Positions 1 through 6,234 of a stretch of DNA of 6,283 bases are shown piece after piece. The position numbers were made by a program, and so were the translations under genes. The stretch lies in the NCBI GenBank assembly GCA_937903095.1, contig CALCZN010000388.1, positions 1 through 6,283 of the forward strand, given 5' to 3'. Positions within the stretch are counted from its first letter, which is position 1; each line of letters opens with the position of its first letter. The DNA comes from Zeimonas sp937903095. GTDB lineage: Bacteria; Pseudomonadota; Gammaproteobacteria; Burkholderiales; Burkholderiaceae_E. Under the pieces are notes generated by a model that saw only the letters and a list, made by a program, of their open reading frames with translations, made no database searches and had not been told where the DNA came from.

Positions 1-1995
1 GTCGACGATGCGATCATTGTCGTCGAAAATATTCATCGCCATCAGGCGATGAATCCTTCGGCGAACGACCTCAAGGAGATCATCCCCGGCGCCGTCGACG
101 AAGTCGGCGGCCCCACCATCCTCGCCACGCTCACCGTCATCGCCGCGCTGCTGCCGATGGCCTTCGTCACCGGGCTGATGGGCCCGTACATGAGCCCGAT
201 CCCGATCAACGCGAGCATGGGCATGGCCATCTCGCTGGCGATCGCCTTCACTTTCACGCCCTGGCTCGCCGCACGGCTGATGAAGCGGCATCGCGCGCAC
301 GACGGCGCCGCGGCGGGGCCGTCCCCCATCGAGCGCTTCTTCGCGCATGTGCTTGGCCCCTTCCTGCGCACCGCGCGCGCGCGACGCCTGCTCGCGCTCG
401 GCGTGCTGCTGCTGATGGTCGGGGCGGTCGCGCTCGTGCCGCTGCAGGCGGTCGTGATGAAGATGCTGCCCTTCGACAACAAGAGCGAGTTCCAGCTGGT
501 GATCGACCTGCCGGCGGGCACCGCGCTCGAGGACACCGCGGCCGCGCTCTACGACCTCGGCGCCTTCCTCGCGCAGCAGCCCGAGGTGCGCGACCTGCAG
601 GGCTACGCGGGAACCGCGGCGCCGATCACCTTCAACGGCCTGGTTCGCCAGTACTACCTGCGCGCGGATGCCGAACTGGGCGAGCTGCAGGTCAATCTCG
701 TCGACAAGGCGCACCGCCACGAGCAGAGCCACGCGATCGCGTCGCGGCTGCGTCCGCAGCTCGTCGAGATCGCGCAGCGGCACGGCGCGCGCGTGCAGGT
801 CGTCGAAGTTCCGCCCGGACCTCCGGTGCGCGCACCGATCGTCGCCGAGGTGTACGGCCCCGACGAGGAAGGACGCGTGGCGCTCGCCCGCCGGGTCGCC
901 GACGCCTTCGCGCGCACGCCCGACATCGTCGGAATCGACACCACGACGCGGGAGGATGCCCCGCGCGCGTTCCTGCGCATCGACCGCGCGCGCGCCGATT
1001 CGCTCGGCATCGCGGCCGCGTCGATCGCGCAGACGGTGCACGGCGCGCTCTCGGGCGTCGACGCTGCGTGGCTGCACCAGGGCGCGGGGAAATACCCGGT
1101 CGCGATCCGCCTGCAGTTGCCGCGCGAAGCGCAGGGCGGCCTCGACGCGCTGCTCGCGCTGCCGATGAAGGCTGCCGACGGATCGATGGTCCCGCTCTCG
1201 GAACTGGTGCGCGTCGAGCGCGGCGTCATCGACAAGCCCCGCTTCACGAAGGACCTGCTCGGCGTGCAGTACGTGCTCGGCGACATGGGCGGCGCGCTCG
1301 ACTCCCCGCTCTACGGCCTGGCCGCGATCCGCGCGGAGCTGCCCGAGGCGGCGCTGCCCGACACCGGGCCGCTGGGCGAATACTGGATCCGCCAGCCGGC
1401 CGACGCGTGGAGTCAGTACGCGATCAAGTGGGACGGCGAGTCGCAGATCACCTACGAAACCTTCCGCGACATGGGCGCCGCCTACGCGGTGGGTCTGGTG
1501 CTCATCTACCTGCTCGTCGTCGCCGAGTTCCGCTCGTACCTCGCGCCGCTGGTGATCATGGCGCCGATCCCGCTGACGCTGATCGGCGTGATGCCCGGGC
1601 ACGCGCTGCTCGGCGCGCAGTTCACCGCGACGTCGATGATCGGGATGATCGCGCTGGCCGGGATCATCGTGCGCAACTCGATCCTGCTGGTCGACTTCAT
1701 CGAGCTGCAGCTGGCCGAGGGCGTCGCCTATCGCGACGCCGTGATCCGCGCGGCGGCCGTGCGCGCGCAGCCGATCGCGCTGACCGCGCTCGCGGCGATG
1801 ACTGGTGCGTTCTTCATCCTCGACGACCCGATCTTCTCGGGGCTCGCGGTATCGCTGATCTTCGGCATCCTCGTCTCGACCGTGCTCACGCTGATCGTGA
1901 TCCCGGTGCTGCATTACGCCGTGTTCCGGCGCCGCCACGAGGCGACCGCCGACGCCGATCTTTCTTCCCCGTCCTCCGAAGGAGTGCATCCATGA
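1..1995 (+). CDS. RND-family efflux pump permease, 5'-truncated by window edge
   Basis: Inner-membrane, proton-driven efflux permease of the RND superfamily (AcrB/CzcA fold). The frame is open from base 1, and 664 residues are visible; compared with AcrB (about 1050 residues) roughly 400 N-terminal residues lie outside the window. The first visible residues, VDDAIIVVENIHRH, are the end of TM4 with the paired Asp residues that carry protons in this family (codons 2-3). Then come TM5-TM6 (codons about 38-95), TM7 (about 120-142), a large periplasmic porter/docking half (about 143-485), and TM8-TM12 (about 490-645). TM10 reads GIIVRNSILLVDF: Arg558 (window numbering) stands where AcrB has Lys940. 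The sequence is closer to the broad 'efflux RND transporter permease' group than to a named drug pump, so the substrate is unknown. The adaptor gene is expected upstream of the window. The stop TGA overlaps the next gene's ATG. Family assignment is firm; substrate is not. Confidence 0.95.
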   Translation, partial: VDDAIIVVENIHRHQAMNPSANDLKEIIPGAVDEVGGPTILATLTVIAALLPMAFVTGLMGPYMSPIPINASMGMAISLAIAFTFTPWLAARLMKRHRAHDGAAAGPSPIERFFAHVLGPFLRTARARRLLALGVLLLMVGAVALVPLQAVVMKMLPFDNKSEFQLVIDLPAGTALEDTAAALYDLGAFLAQQPEVRDLQGYAGTAAPITFNGLVRQYYLRADAELGELQVNLVDKAHRHEQSHAIASRLRPQLVEIAQRHGARVQVVEVPPGPPVRAPIVAEVYGPDEEGRVALARRVADAFARTPDIVGIDTTTREDAPRAFLRIDRARADSLGIAAASIAQTVHGALSGVDAAWLHQGAGKYPVAIRLQLPREAQGGLDALLALPMKAADGSMVPLSELVRVERGVIDKPRFTKDLLGVQYVLGDMGGALDSPLYGLAAIRAELPEAALPDTGPLGEYWIRQPADAWSQYAIKWDGESQITYETFRDMGAAYAVGLVLIYLLVVAEFRSYLAPLVIMAPIPLTLIGVMPGHALLGAQFTATSMIGMIALAGIIVRNSILLVDFIELQLAEGVAYRDAVIRAAAVRAQPIALTALAAMTGAFFILDDPIFSGLAVSLIFGILVSTVLTLIVIPVLHYAVFRRRHEATADADLSSPSSEGVHP

Positions 1996-2216
1996 CCGTA
2001 GACCGCCTGATCCGGATCTTTGCCGGAAGCTTCATCCTCATCTCGCTCGCGCTCGGCGTCGAAGGCAGTCCGCTCTTCGTCTCGAAGTGGTTTCTCGCGT
2101 TCACCGCCTTCGTCGGCTTCAACCTGTTCCAGTTCGGCTTCAGCAACGTCTGTCCGCTGGGCATGATCCTGAAGCGGCTCGGCTTCTCCGACGCGCCGTC
2201 GACGTGCGCGCGTTGA
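1992..2216 (+). CDS. DUF2892 (YgaP-like transmembrane) small membrane protein
   Basis: A 74-residue inner-membrane protein of the DUF2892 type, the membrane module also found at the C-terminus of the rhodanese YgaP. The N-terminus MTVDRLIRIFAG leads into helix 1 (about residues 7-23). Helix 2 (about 31-50) contains WFLAFTAFVGFNLFQ and is followed by the family's conserved CPLGMILKRLGF tail with Cys54; a second Cys is at 72. The start is fixed by the ATGA overlap with the RND stop and by AAGGAG-like bases at 1979-1984, seven bases upstream, so translational coupling to the pump is likely. No biochemical role is established for stand-alone members. Its place between an efflux pump and a thiol- or metal-type repressor suggests a part in the same stress response, but this is inferred from context only. 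Confidence 0.85.
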   Translation: MTVDRLIRIFAGSFILISLALGVEGSPLFVSKWFLAFTAFVGFNLFQFGFSNVCPLGMILKRLGFSDAPSTCAR

Positions 2217-2238
2217 AGGAGCGTCTCCCTTCGTCTCC

Positions 2239-2243
2239 GGAGG
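2239..2243 (+). promoter_or_regulatory. Shine-Dalgarno that selects the GTG start of the repressor
   Basis: GGAGG, eight bases before GTG at 2252. It overlaps a short palindrome, CTCCGGAG (2235-2242), and follows a directly repeated CGTCTCC (2222-2228 and 2232-2238), so the site could be partly occluded in the mRNA. Confidence 0.7.
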
Positions 2244-2251
2244 TCTGCATC

Positions 2252-2548
2252 GTGGATATGCGAGCCCTGCGCGACGAGACGTCGCGCACCGACCTGCTCA
2301 ATCGCCTGCGCCGCGCCGAGGGCCAGTTGCGCGGCGTGCAGCGCATGATCGAGGAGGGCGACGACTGCATGCAGATCGCGCAGCAGATCGCCGCCGTGCG
2401 CCGCGCGCTCGACAGCGCGTACGTGCGGATGACCGTCTGCTTCATGGAGCAGGAGCTGTCCAGCCGGATGCGCGATAACAGGGGGCGGCCGCAGGATCTG
2501 AGCGAACTGCTCGGCAACGTCGAGACGCTGCTCGGGAAGGTTCGCTGA
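2252..2548 (+). CDS. CsoR/FrmR-family transcriptional repressor with atypical sensor residues
   Basis: A 98-residue all-helical DNA-binding repressor of the CsoR/RcnR/FrmR/CstR family. Visible family signatures are LLNRLRRAEGQLRGVQRMIEEG (residues 15-36; positively charged DNA-binding face) and CMQIAQQIAAVRRAL (39-53). The first ligand Cys is present (Cys39). At +25, where CsoR and FrmR have His, there is Phe64; at +29, where CsoR and CstR have Cys, there is Glu68. A second Cys sits at 63 (+24). This departs from the copper, formaldehyde and persulfide fingerprints, so the inducer cannot be read from the family. The GTG start at 2252 is chosen because GGAGG at 2239-2243 lies eight bases upstream; the in-frame ATG at 2258 would be 14 bases away. 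The gene follows the DUF2892 gene by 35 bases and probably represses its own operon. The next gene, the cardiolipin synthase, looks separately transcribed. Confidence 0.9.
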   Translation: MDMRALRDETSRTDLLNRLRRAEGQLRGVQRMIEEGDDCMQIAQQIAAVRRALDSAYVRMTVCFMEQELSSRMRDNRGRPQDLSELLGNVETLLGKVR

Positions 2549-2590
2549 GGCGGTTGCCGGGCGGCGCCCGCTTTCGCCGGCAGTGCCGCC
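2549..2590 (+). terminator. Possible hairpin after the repressor gene
   Basis: Directly after the repressor's stop codon an imperfect inverted repeat can form: GGCGG/CCGCC (2549-2553 with 2586-2590) and TGCCGG/CCGGCA (2555-2560 with 2577-2582), separated by a small internal bulge, with a 16-base loop. There is no T-run after it, so it is not a classical intrinsic terminator. It may stabilise the 3' end or mark a Rho-dependent end. Its place between two apparent transcription units fits a terminator role, but G/C-rich DNA forms such pairs easily. Confidence 0.35.
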
Positions 2591-2609
2591 TCTCGCCCGC
2601 CGGCGTGCG

Positions 2610-2618
2610 TGCTATGGT
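2610..2618 (+). promoter_or_regulatory. Extended -10 promoter-like motif before the cardiolipin synthase gene
   Basis: TGCTATGGT fits an extended -10 element (TG, one base, then TATGGT). No good -35 hexamer is seen 16-18 bases upstream, which extended -10 promoters can tolerate. It would start transcription near 2625, about 23 bases before the ATG at 2648. That favours this ATG over the in-frame GTG at 2609, which lies inside the motif. Confidence 0.4.
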
Positions 2619-2647
2619 CCGCGCGATCCGCACGCGCGTTTCACGGC

Positions 2648-4027
2648 ATGCACTGGCCCTTGTCCCTGTCGCCGCTCCAGCACGCGATGTTCGTGCTCGT
2701 GGGGCTTCTCAGCTACGTGATGGTCACGCGCATCGGTGGCCATCACCGGCATCCGTCGGCGGCGATCGCCTGGGTGCTGCTGATCGCACTGCTGCCGTAC
2801 CTCGGGTTGCCGCTTTTTCTCGTGTTCGGCACCCGCAAGCTGGTGCGGCCCGCCCGGCGCGTTTCGCGCACCGACCGTGCCCCGTCGTGCGAAGGCCCCG
2901 GGTGGGCGCTGCAGCTGCTCGCGGCGCTCGACGTCCCGCAGCCGGTGCGCAACCGGTCGATCGAGTTCCACGAGGACGGTGCCGAATCGCTTCGCGCACT
3001 GCTCGAAATCGTCGGCCGGGCGCGCGAACGCGTCGATGTCTGCACCTACGTGATCGGCGACGACTCGATCGGCGAAGCGGTGCTCGCGGCGCTCGTGCAG
3101 AGCGCGCAGCGCGGGGTGCGCGTGCGGGTGCTTCTCGATGCGATCGGCGGGCTGCGCGGAGCGCGGCGTGCGGTGGCGATGCTGCACGCCACCGGCGTCG
3201 AGCTGCGCTGGTTCATGCCGGTGCTGCGCAATCCGGCTCGGGGCCGCACGAACCTGCGCGACCACCGCAAGCTCGTCGTCGCCGACGGATGCGCAATGTG
3301 GAGCGGCGGGCGCAACCTCGCCGCCGAATATTTCGACGACGGCGACGGCGGCTGGATCGACCTGAGCTTCGTCGCACGCGGTCCGCTCGCGCGGCAGGCG
3401 CAGGCCCTGCTCGAGCGCGACTGGCAGGCCGCGCACGGCCGCGTCGCCGCCAGCGGCTTTGCCGACGACATCGGTGCAGGCCTGTTCGACGGGCCATCCG
3501 CGCAACTCGTGCCGAGCGGCCCCGACCTGGCCGACGACACGCTGTACGCGTTGCTCGTTGCCGCCGCTTTTCGCGCCGAGCGGCGCATCGTCGCGGTGAC
3601 GCCCTATTTCGTTCCCGAGGACGCGCTGCTCGCGGCCTGGTGCGTCGCCTGCCGCAGGGGCGTACGGATCGACCTCCTCGTGCCGTCGCGTTCGAACCAC
3701 CGGATGGCGGACCTGGCGCGCGGGCGGGCGCTGCGCGCGCTGGCCGCGGCCGGCGGTCACGTCCACCTGCACCTGGCGATGATCCACGCCAAGCTCGTGA
3801 TCGTCGACGACGAGCTCGCGCTGTGCGGGTCGGCCAACCTCGACTCCCGCAGCCTGTTGCTGAACTTCGAGTTGATGACCGCGTTCTACGGCCGCGCCGA
3901 GATCGACTGGCTGCGGGAGTGGGCGGAACGCCAGTTTCGGCGCGCCCACGCCTACGAGCCGCAACACCCGTCCTGGGGGAGGGATGTGCTCGAGGGGTTC
4001 GTCAGGGCGGTGGGGTTCCAGCTTTGA
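2648..4027 (+). CDS. cls: Cardiolipin synthase-like phospholipase D family protein
   Basis: Membrane enzyme of the bacterial cardiolipin synthase group (PLD superfamily), which joins two phosphatidylglycerol molecules into cardiolipin and glycerol. It has 459 residues, close to the usual 480 or so. Two N-terminal membrane helices are visible (about 10-29 and 37-60); the second, AIAWVLLIALLPYLGLPLFL followed by VFGTRKL, matches the PLD-nuclease N-terminal region of Cls proteins. Both catalytic HxKxxxxD motifs are intact: HRKLVVAD (His206, Lys208, Asp213), followed by GGRNLAAEYFDD, and HAKLVIVD (His380, Lys382, Asp387), followed by GSANLDSRSLLLNFE. The start is uncertain: ATG 2648 lacks a clear Shine-Dalgarno, and a GTG at 2609 would add 13 residues (LWSARSARAFHG follows it). 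ATG is preferred because residues just before helix 1 fit the family and the promoter-like motif overlaps the GTG. Upstream genes on the same strand are functionally unrelated. Another phosphatidyltransferase specificity is possible. Confidence 0.92.
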   Translation: MHWPLSLSPLQHAMFVLVGLLSYVMVTRIGGHHRHPSAAIAWVLLIALLPYLGLPLFLVFGTRKLVRPARRVSRTDRAPSCEGPGWALQLLAALDVPQPVRNRSIEFHEDGAESLRALLEIVGRARERVDVCTYVIGDDSIGEAVLAALVQSAQRGVRVRVLLDAIGGLRGARRAVAMLHATGVELRWFMPVLRNPARGRTNLRDHRKLVVADGCAMWSGGRNLAAEYFDDGDGGWIDLSFVARGPLARQAQALLERDWQAAHGRVAASGFADDIGAGLFDGPSAQLVPSGPDLADDTLYALLVAAAFRAERRIVAVTPYFVPEDALLAAWCVACRRGVRIDLLVPSRSNHRMADLARGRALRALAAAGGHVHLHLAMIHAKLVIVDDELALCGSANLDSRSLLLNFELMTAFYGRAEIDWLREWAERQFRRAHAYEPQHPSWGRDVLEGFVRAVGFQL

Positions 4028-4028
4028 A

Positions 4029-4118
4029 GGAAGTGAAGGGTCAAGGGTCAAGGGTAAAGGGTAACGGCATGCTTCGACGCATCGCGCGCTTTGGTTTCCC
4101 CTTCACCCTTCACGTTCC
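4029..4118. repeat. Tandem GTNAAGG heptamers with inverted copies between convergent genes
   Basis: Five contiguous heptamers run from 4033 to 4067: GTGAAGG, GTCAAGG, GTCAAGG, GTAAAGG, GTAACGG. Two inverted copies, CCTTCAC twice, lie at 4100-4113. The outer arms GGAA-GTGAAGGGT (4029-4041) and ACCCTTCAC-G-TTCC (4105-4118) pair almost perfectly, giving a hairpin of 13 pairs with one bulged base and a loop of about 63 bases. The element fills the space between the stop codons of the plus-strand cls gene (4027) and the minus-strand CopD-type gene (4120), so it could end transcription from both sides. It could also be a dispersed repeat family or a replication-slippage product. It has no long T-run. 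Confidence 0.75.
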
Positions 4119-4119
4119 T

Positions 4120-4566
4120 CTAAAGCACCGCCAGCGCAACGACCACCCACCCCAGCGCGAGATTGAGCACGACCGGGCGGCGGATGCCGTCCAGCGCAGC
4201 GCCGGCGGCGGGCAGGTCGCCGGCTTCGAGGGCTTCGCGCATCCGCGGGTGACGGCGCAGGACGATAACGGCGAAGACGATCGTCATCACCGCGGCGATC
4301 GCCGCCATCGCGTTCCAGTTCCACGGCGGGCGCACGCCGGCCGAGAAGGCTTCCAGGAACATCGCGATGCCGCTCACCCAGAGCAGCGCGATCGACCAGC
4401 CGACGATCACGAAGAAGCGCCCGAGCGTCGACGACATCAGCGGCAGGCGCTGCGGCGCCTGGAGCGTCGCAATCGCCGCCGGACGCAGGCAGAAGTGCGC
4501 GAAGCTCATTCCGCCGATCCAGACGATGACCGACGCGAGATGCAGGAACAGCCAGGTTTCGTGCAT
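4120..4566 (-). CDS. CopD family-like four-helix membrane protein
   Basis: A 148-residue inner-membrane protein resembling short proteins annotated as CopD family. Four hydrophobic stretches are visible: about 5-27 (LFLHLASVIVWIGGMSFAHF), 50-72, 86-104 and 131-148; the protein ends within the last helix. His residues at 2, 9 and 24 cluster at helix 1, and the FLHL...WIGGM...HF pattern is typical of this group, where such His residues may bind haem or metal. Full CopD proteins in copper-resistance operons are longer and have more helices, so copper transport should not be assumed. The start ATG has no strong Shine-Dalgarno and lies nine bases after the stop of the preceding gene, so translation is probably coupled. 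It is the last gene of the minus-strand cluster. Confidence 0.8.
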   Translation of the reverse strand: MHETWLFLHLASVIVWIGGMSFAHFCLRPAAIATLQAPQRLPLMSSTLGRFFVIVGWSIALLWVSGIAMFLEAFSAGVRPPWNWNAMAAIAAVMTIVFAVIVLRRHPRMREALEAGDLPAAGAALDGIRRPVVLNLALGWVVVALAVL

Positions 4567-4575
4567 GGATCGAGT

Positions 4576-5037
4576 TCAGTGCTGGATCGGAGCGCCGACG
4601 ACGGCTCGCCAGTTGCGATGCCGCTCGAAATAGGCAGGCAGAAGATGCCGCCGCCACGCGTGCGCGTCGGCGAAGACGCGCTGCAGCGCGCGTTCGATGT
4701 CGGCGTAGGCATCGCCTCGGGCGCCATCGTCGCGATCGTCCGGCTCGACGCGCACGCGGTCGCCGGTGCGCGGACAGGAGAACGAGGCGCCGTCTGCAGG
4801 CGCACAGGCGTCGCTCTCGCCTTCGTCCCCGGATCCGGACGCGCTCGCGGCGTTCCCGCCGTCGCTCGTCATCGGCCGAACGAGCGCAAGGTTCTCGAGC
4901 GCTTCGGCATAGGCGCGCAGGCGCTGCGCGGCGTAGGCCGCCTCGTCCCATTCGGTGTCGGCCACCGGGGGTTTCTCGCCGGCGAAGAGCGCGCGGATCG
5001 GCTGCGTTCCGACGGCGACGCGAACGATGCAGCGCAT
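4576..5037 (-). CDS. Hypothetical protein with acidic low-complexity middle
   Basis: A 153-residue protein I do not recognise. The N-terminal part (1-56) begins MRCIVRVAVGTQPIRALFAG and contains an Ala-rich helix, WDEAAYAAQRLRAYAEALENL (about 30-50). Residues 57-84 are a Gly/Ser/Ala/Asp-rich linker with little predicted structure. Then comes SCPRTGDRVRVEPDDRDD (about 87-104) and a C-terminal helical part rich in aromatic and basic residues (AWRRHLLPAYFERHRNWR, about 127-144). Cys residues at 3, 78 and 88 form no metal motif. No signal peptide or membrane helix is seen. The ATG at 5037 is chosen because the frame upstream of it overlaps the MaoC gene antiparallel to no purpose and reads as Arg/Ala-rich shadow sequence; there is no strong Shine-Dalgarno. 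It lies 17 bases after the zinc-ribbon/MaoC gene and nine before the CopD-type gene, so it is probably co-transcribed. Confidence 0.75.
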   Translation of the reverse strand: MRCIVRVAVGTQPIRALFAGEKPPVADTEWDEAAYAAQRLRAYAEALENLALVRPMTSDGGNAASASGSGDEGESDACAPADGASFSCPRTGDRVRVEPDDRDDGARGDAYADIERALQRVFADAHAWRRHLLPAYFERHRNWRAVVGAPIQH

Positions 5038-5054
5038 GGCTGCCGCCCCGAAGC

Positions 5055-5720
5055 TCAGGAAGCGCGCGCCGGCGTCGGACGCAGCAGGATCATGTTCGTG
5101 GCGAGCATCGTCATGACGGTCTCGCCGTGCTGGTTGAACACTTCGACCAGCGACTTCACGACGCCCCGATCCGGCTTCGACGTGGAAGCGCGCGCCTCGC
5201 GCACGGTGACGCGCACCGACAACGTGTCGCCGCCGCGCACCGGAGCCGGCCAGCGCAGCTCCTCCATGCCCGGCGACGCGATGCTCGACGGATACGACAG
5301 GTACTGCACGGCGTAGAGCCGCATCATCAGCGAGGCCGTATGCCAGCCGCTGGCGATCACGCCGCCGAAGGGGCTGCGCGCCGCGAGCTCGGGATCGGTG
5401 TGCATCGGCTGCCCGTCGAAGCGTCGTGCGAAATCGATGATCTCGCTCTCGGTGACGCTCACCGTGCCCAACTCGTGCACCGAGCCGGGCACGTAATCCT
5501 CGAACCAGCGTTGCGCCATCTGTGCCTCCTTCGATTCGTCGTTCGGGCGGATGCCTTTCGCGACGTGAAAGGCGGCCAGCGTGCGCTGGTACTCGGCGAT
5601 GTCTTCGGCCGGTACCGGCTCGCCGCATTCATAGCACGCTCCGGTCATCCGGTCGAACCAGCGGCAGCCGCAGTGGTTGCAGGCGAGTTCGGGCGCGCCG
5701 GCCGGATTCTGGAAGATCAT
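5055..5720 (-). CDS. Zinc-ribbon / MaoC-like hotdog dehydratase fusion
   Basis: A 221-residue protein with two parts. Residues 14-32 form a treble-Cys-pair type zinc ribbon, CNHC-x11-CYEC (Cys14, Cys17, Cys29, Cys32), followed by a helix, EDIAEYQRTLAAFHVAKG. From Met68 on it is a MaoC-like hotdog domain: MAQRWFEDYVPGSVHELG, then FARRFDGQPMHTDPELAARS and PFGGVIASGWHTASLMMRL. Asp102 and His107 have the five-residue spacing of the catalytic Asp/His pair in R-specific enoyl-CoA hydratases, so (R)-hydroxyacyl-CoA dehydration or enoyl-CoA hydration is plausible; the substrate is unknown. Two starts are credible: ATG 5720 with GGAG seven bases upstream, giving the full protein, and ATG 5519 with a perfect AAGGAGG five bases upstream, giving a 154-residue MaoC-only form. 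The long form is annotated because the ribbon is clearly coding and no stop separates the parts. It sits 54 bases after the 147-residue unknown gene. Confidence 0.88.
   Translation of the reverse strand: MIFQNPAGAPELACNHCGCRWFDRMTGACYECGEPVPAEDIAEYQRTLAAFHVAKGIRPNDESKEAQMAQRWFEDYVPGSVHELGTVSVTESEIIDFARRFDGQPMHTDPELAARSPFGGVIASGWHTASLMMRLYAVQYLSYPSSIASPGMEELRWPAPVRGGDTLSVRVTVREARASTSKPDRGVVKSLVEVFNQHGETVMTMLATNMILLRPTPARAS
5525..5531 (-). promoter_or_regulatory. Perfect internal Shine-Dalgarno before Met68 of the MaoC gene
   Basis: On the minus strand the bases read AAGGAGG, then CACAG, then ATG (5519-5517). This is the best ribosome binding site seen in the window, at a near-ideal five-base spacing, and it lies inside the reading frame of the zinc-ribbon/MaoC gene. 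It encodes the residues SKEA, so it may be coincidence, but it stands exactly where the MaoC domain begins. Confidence 0.6.
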
Positions 5721-5774
5721 CGATCCGCTCCGCGTTCGGAAGAAATCATCGGCCCGCCCGACGTTCCGGGAAAG

Positions 5775-6218
5775 TTACCGGCACGCGCCGAGGAAAGCCA
5801 GGCCGAGCGCCTCGACGAAATCCTCGTAGCCGTCGTCGAGCAGCTGCCTCTTCGGCACGATCACGTACAGCAGCGTAGCGCCGCTGCGCAATTGCAGCTT
5901 CAGCGCGCCGAGCGCATTGTCGTGCAGCCGTTCGTGCACCGCCTCCAGCGAGCCCGGCTCGGCGACGAACAGCAACGCCACCGGACAGTTCGCGAAGCCG
6001 CCGAAGGCCTGTCGTTCCACCTGCATGGCGCCCCCGGCGCGCCGCCAGACGAGCATCTCGCCGCTGCCGCGGTCCGCGCTTTCGCGCGCGACGAAGCCGA
6101 CCGAAGCGCCTTCGATCATCGGCTCGAACAGATGCCGCTCGCGGTCGAGCAACGCCTGCCAGCCGGCCGAATCGGTCCAGGCGCTCGTTGCTTCGGCGGC
6201 GCCGGGTTGCGTCGTCAC
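5775..6218 (-). CDS. Hypothetical protein, 147 residues
   Basis: I do not recognise this protein. It looks soluble and of mixed alpha/beta type: an N-terminal tail (1-20), then WQALLDRERHLFEPMIEGASVGFVARES (20-47), strand-like stretches GEMLVWRR (53-60), AMQVERQAFG (64-73) and VALLFVAEPG (80-89), a helix around EAVHERLHDNALGALK (92-107), and TLLYVIVPKRQLL (115-127). Single Cys residues are at 78 and 146; no catalytic motif, signal peptide or membrane helix stands out. The start is a GTG at 6218, preceded by GGAG at nine bases; the nearest later start would be Met34. It is preceded by the stop of another minus-strand gene 16 bases upstream and followed after 54 bases by the zinc-ribbon/MaoC gene, so it is probably part of one operon. 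It might be an accessory protein to acyl-CoA metabolism, by neighbourhood only. Confidence 0.75.
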   Translation of the reverse strand: MTTQPGAAEATSAWTDSAGWQALLDRERHLFEPMIEGASVGFVARESADRGSGEMLVWRRAGGAMQVERQAFGGFANCPVALLFVAEPGSLEAVHERLHDNALGALKLQLRSGATLLYVIVPKRQLLDDGYEDFVEALGLAFLGACR

Positions 6219-6234
6219 GCGGGAGCGCTCCGGT

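Noticed and set aside
1..60. Lower G/C content in the first 60 bases, as a sign of a junction or transfer
   Set aside because: The frame runs on into a normal RND sequence, and the stretch encodes the conserved TM4 motif; the sample is too short to argue from composition.
1068..1991. Upstream extension of the DUF2892 frame inside the RND gene
   Set aside because: Only the last 74 codons, from ATG 1992, look like a real protein; the rest is a frame-shifted copy of the pump gene.
2612..4051. A 479-codon open frame antisense to cls
   Set aside because: The plus strand carries both HKD motifs and the membrane helices; the antisense frame has only His/Arg/Gln-rich filler.
2554..5316. A 920-codon open frame on the plus strand
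   Set aside because: It runs across the cls gene in another frame and then antisense to three minus-strand genes. Its translation is Arg/Ala-rich with no domain, as expected of a G/C-rich shadow frame.
5038..5628. N-terminal extension of the 153-residue unknown gene
   Set aside because: It would overlap almost the whole MaoC domain in another frame on the same strand, and reads as Arg/Ala-rich shadow.
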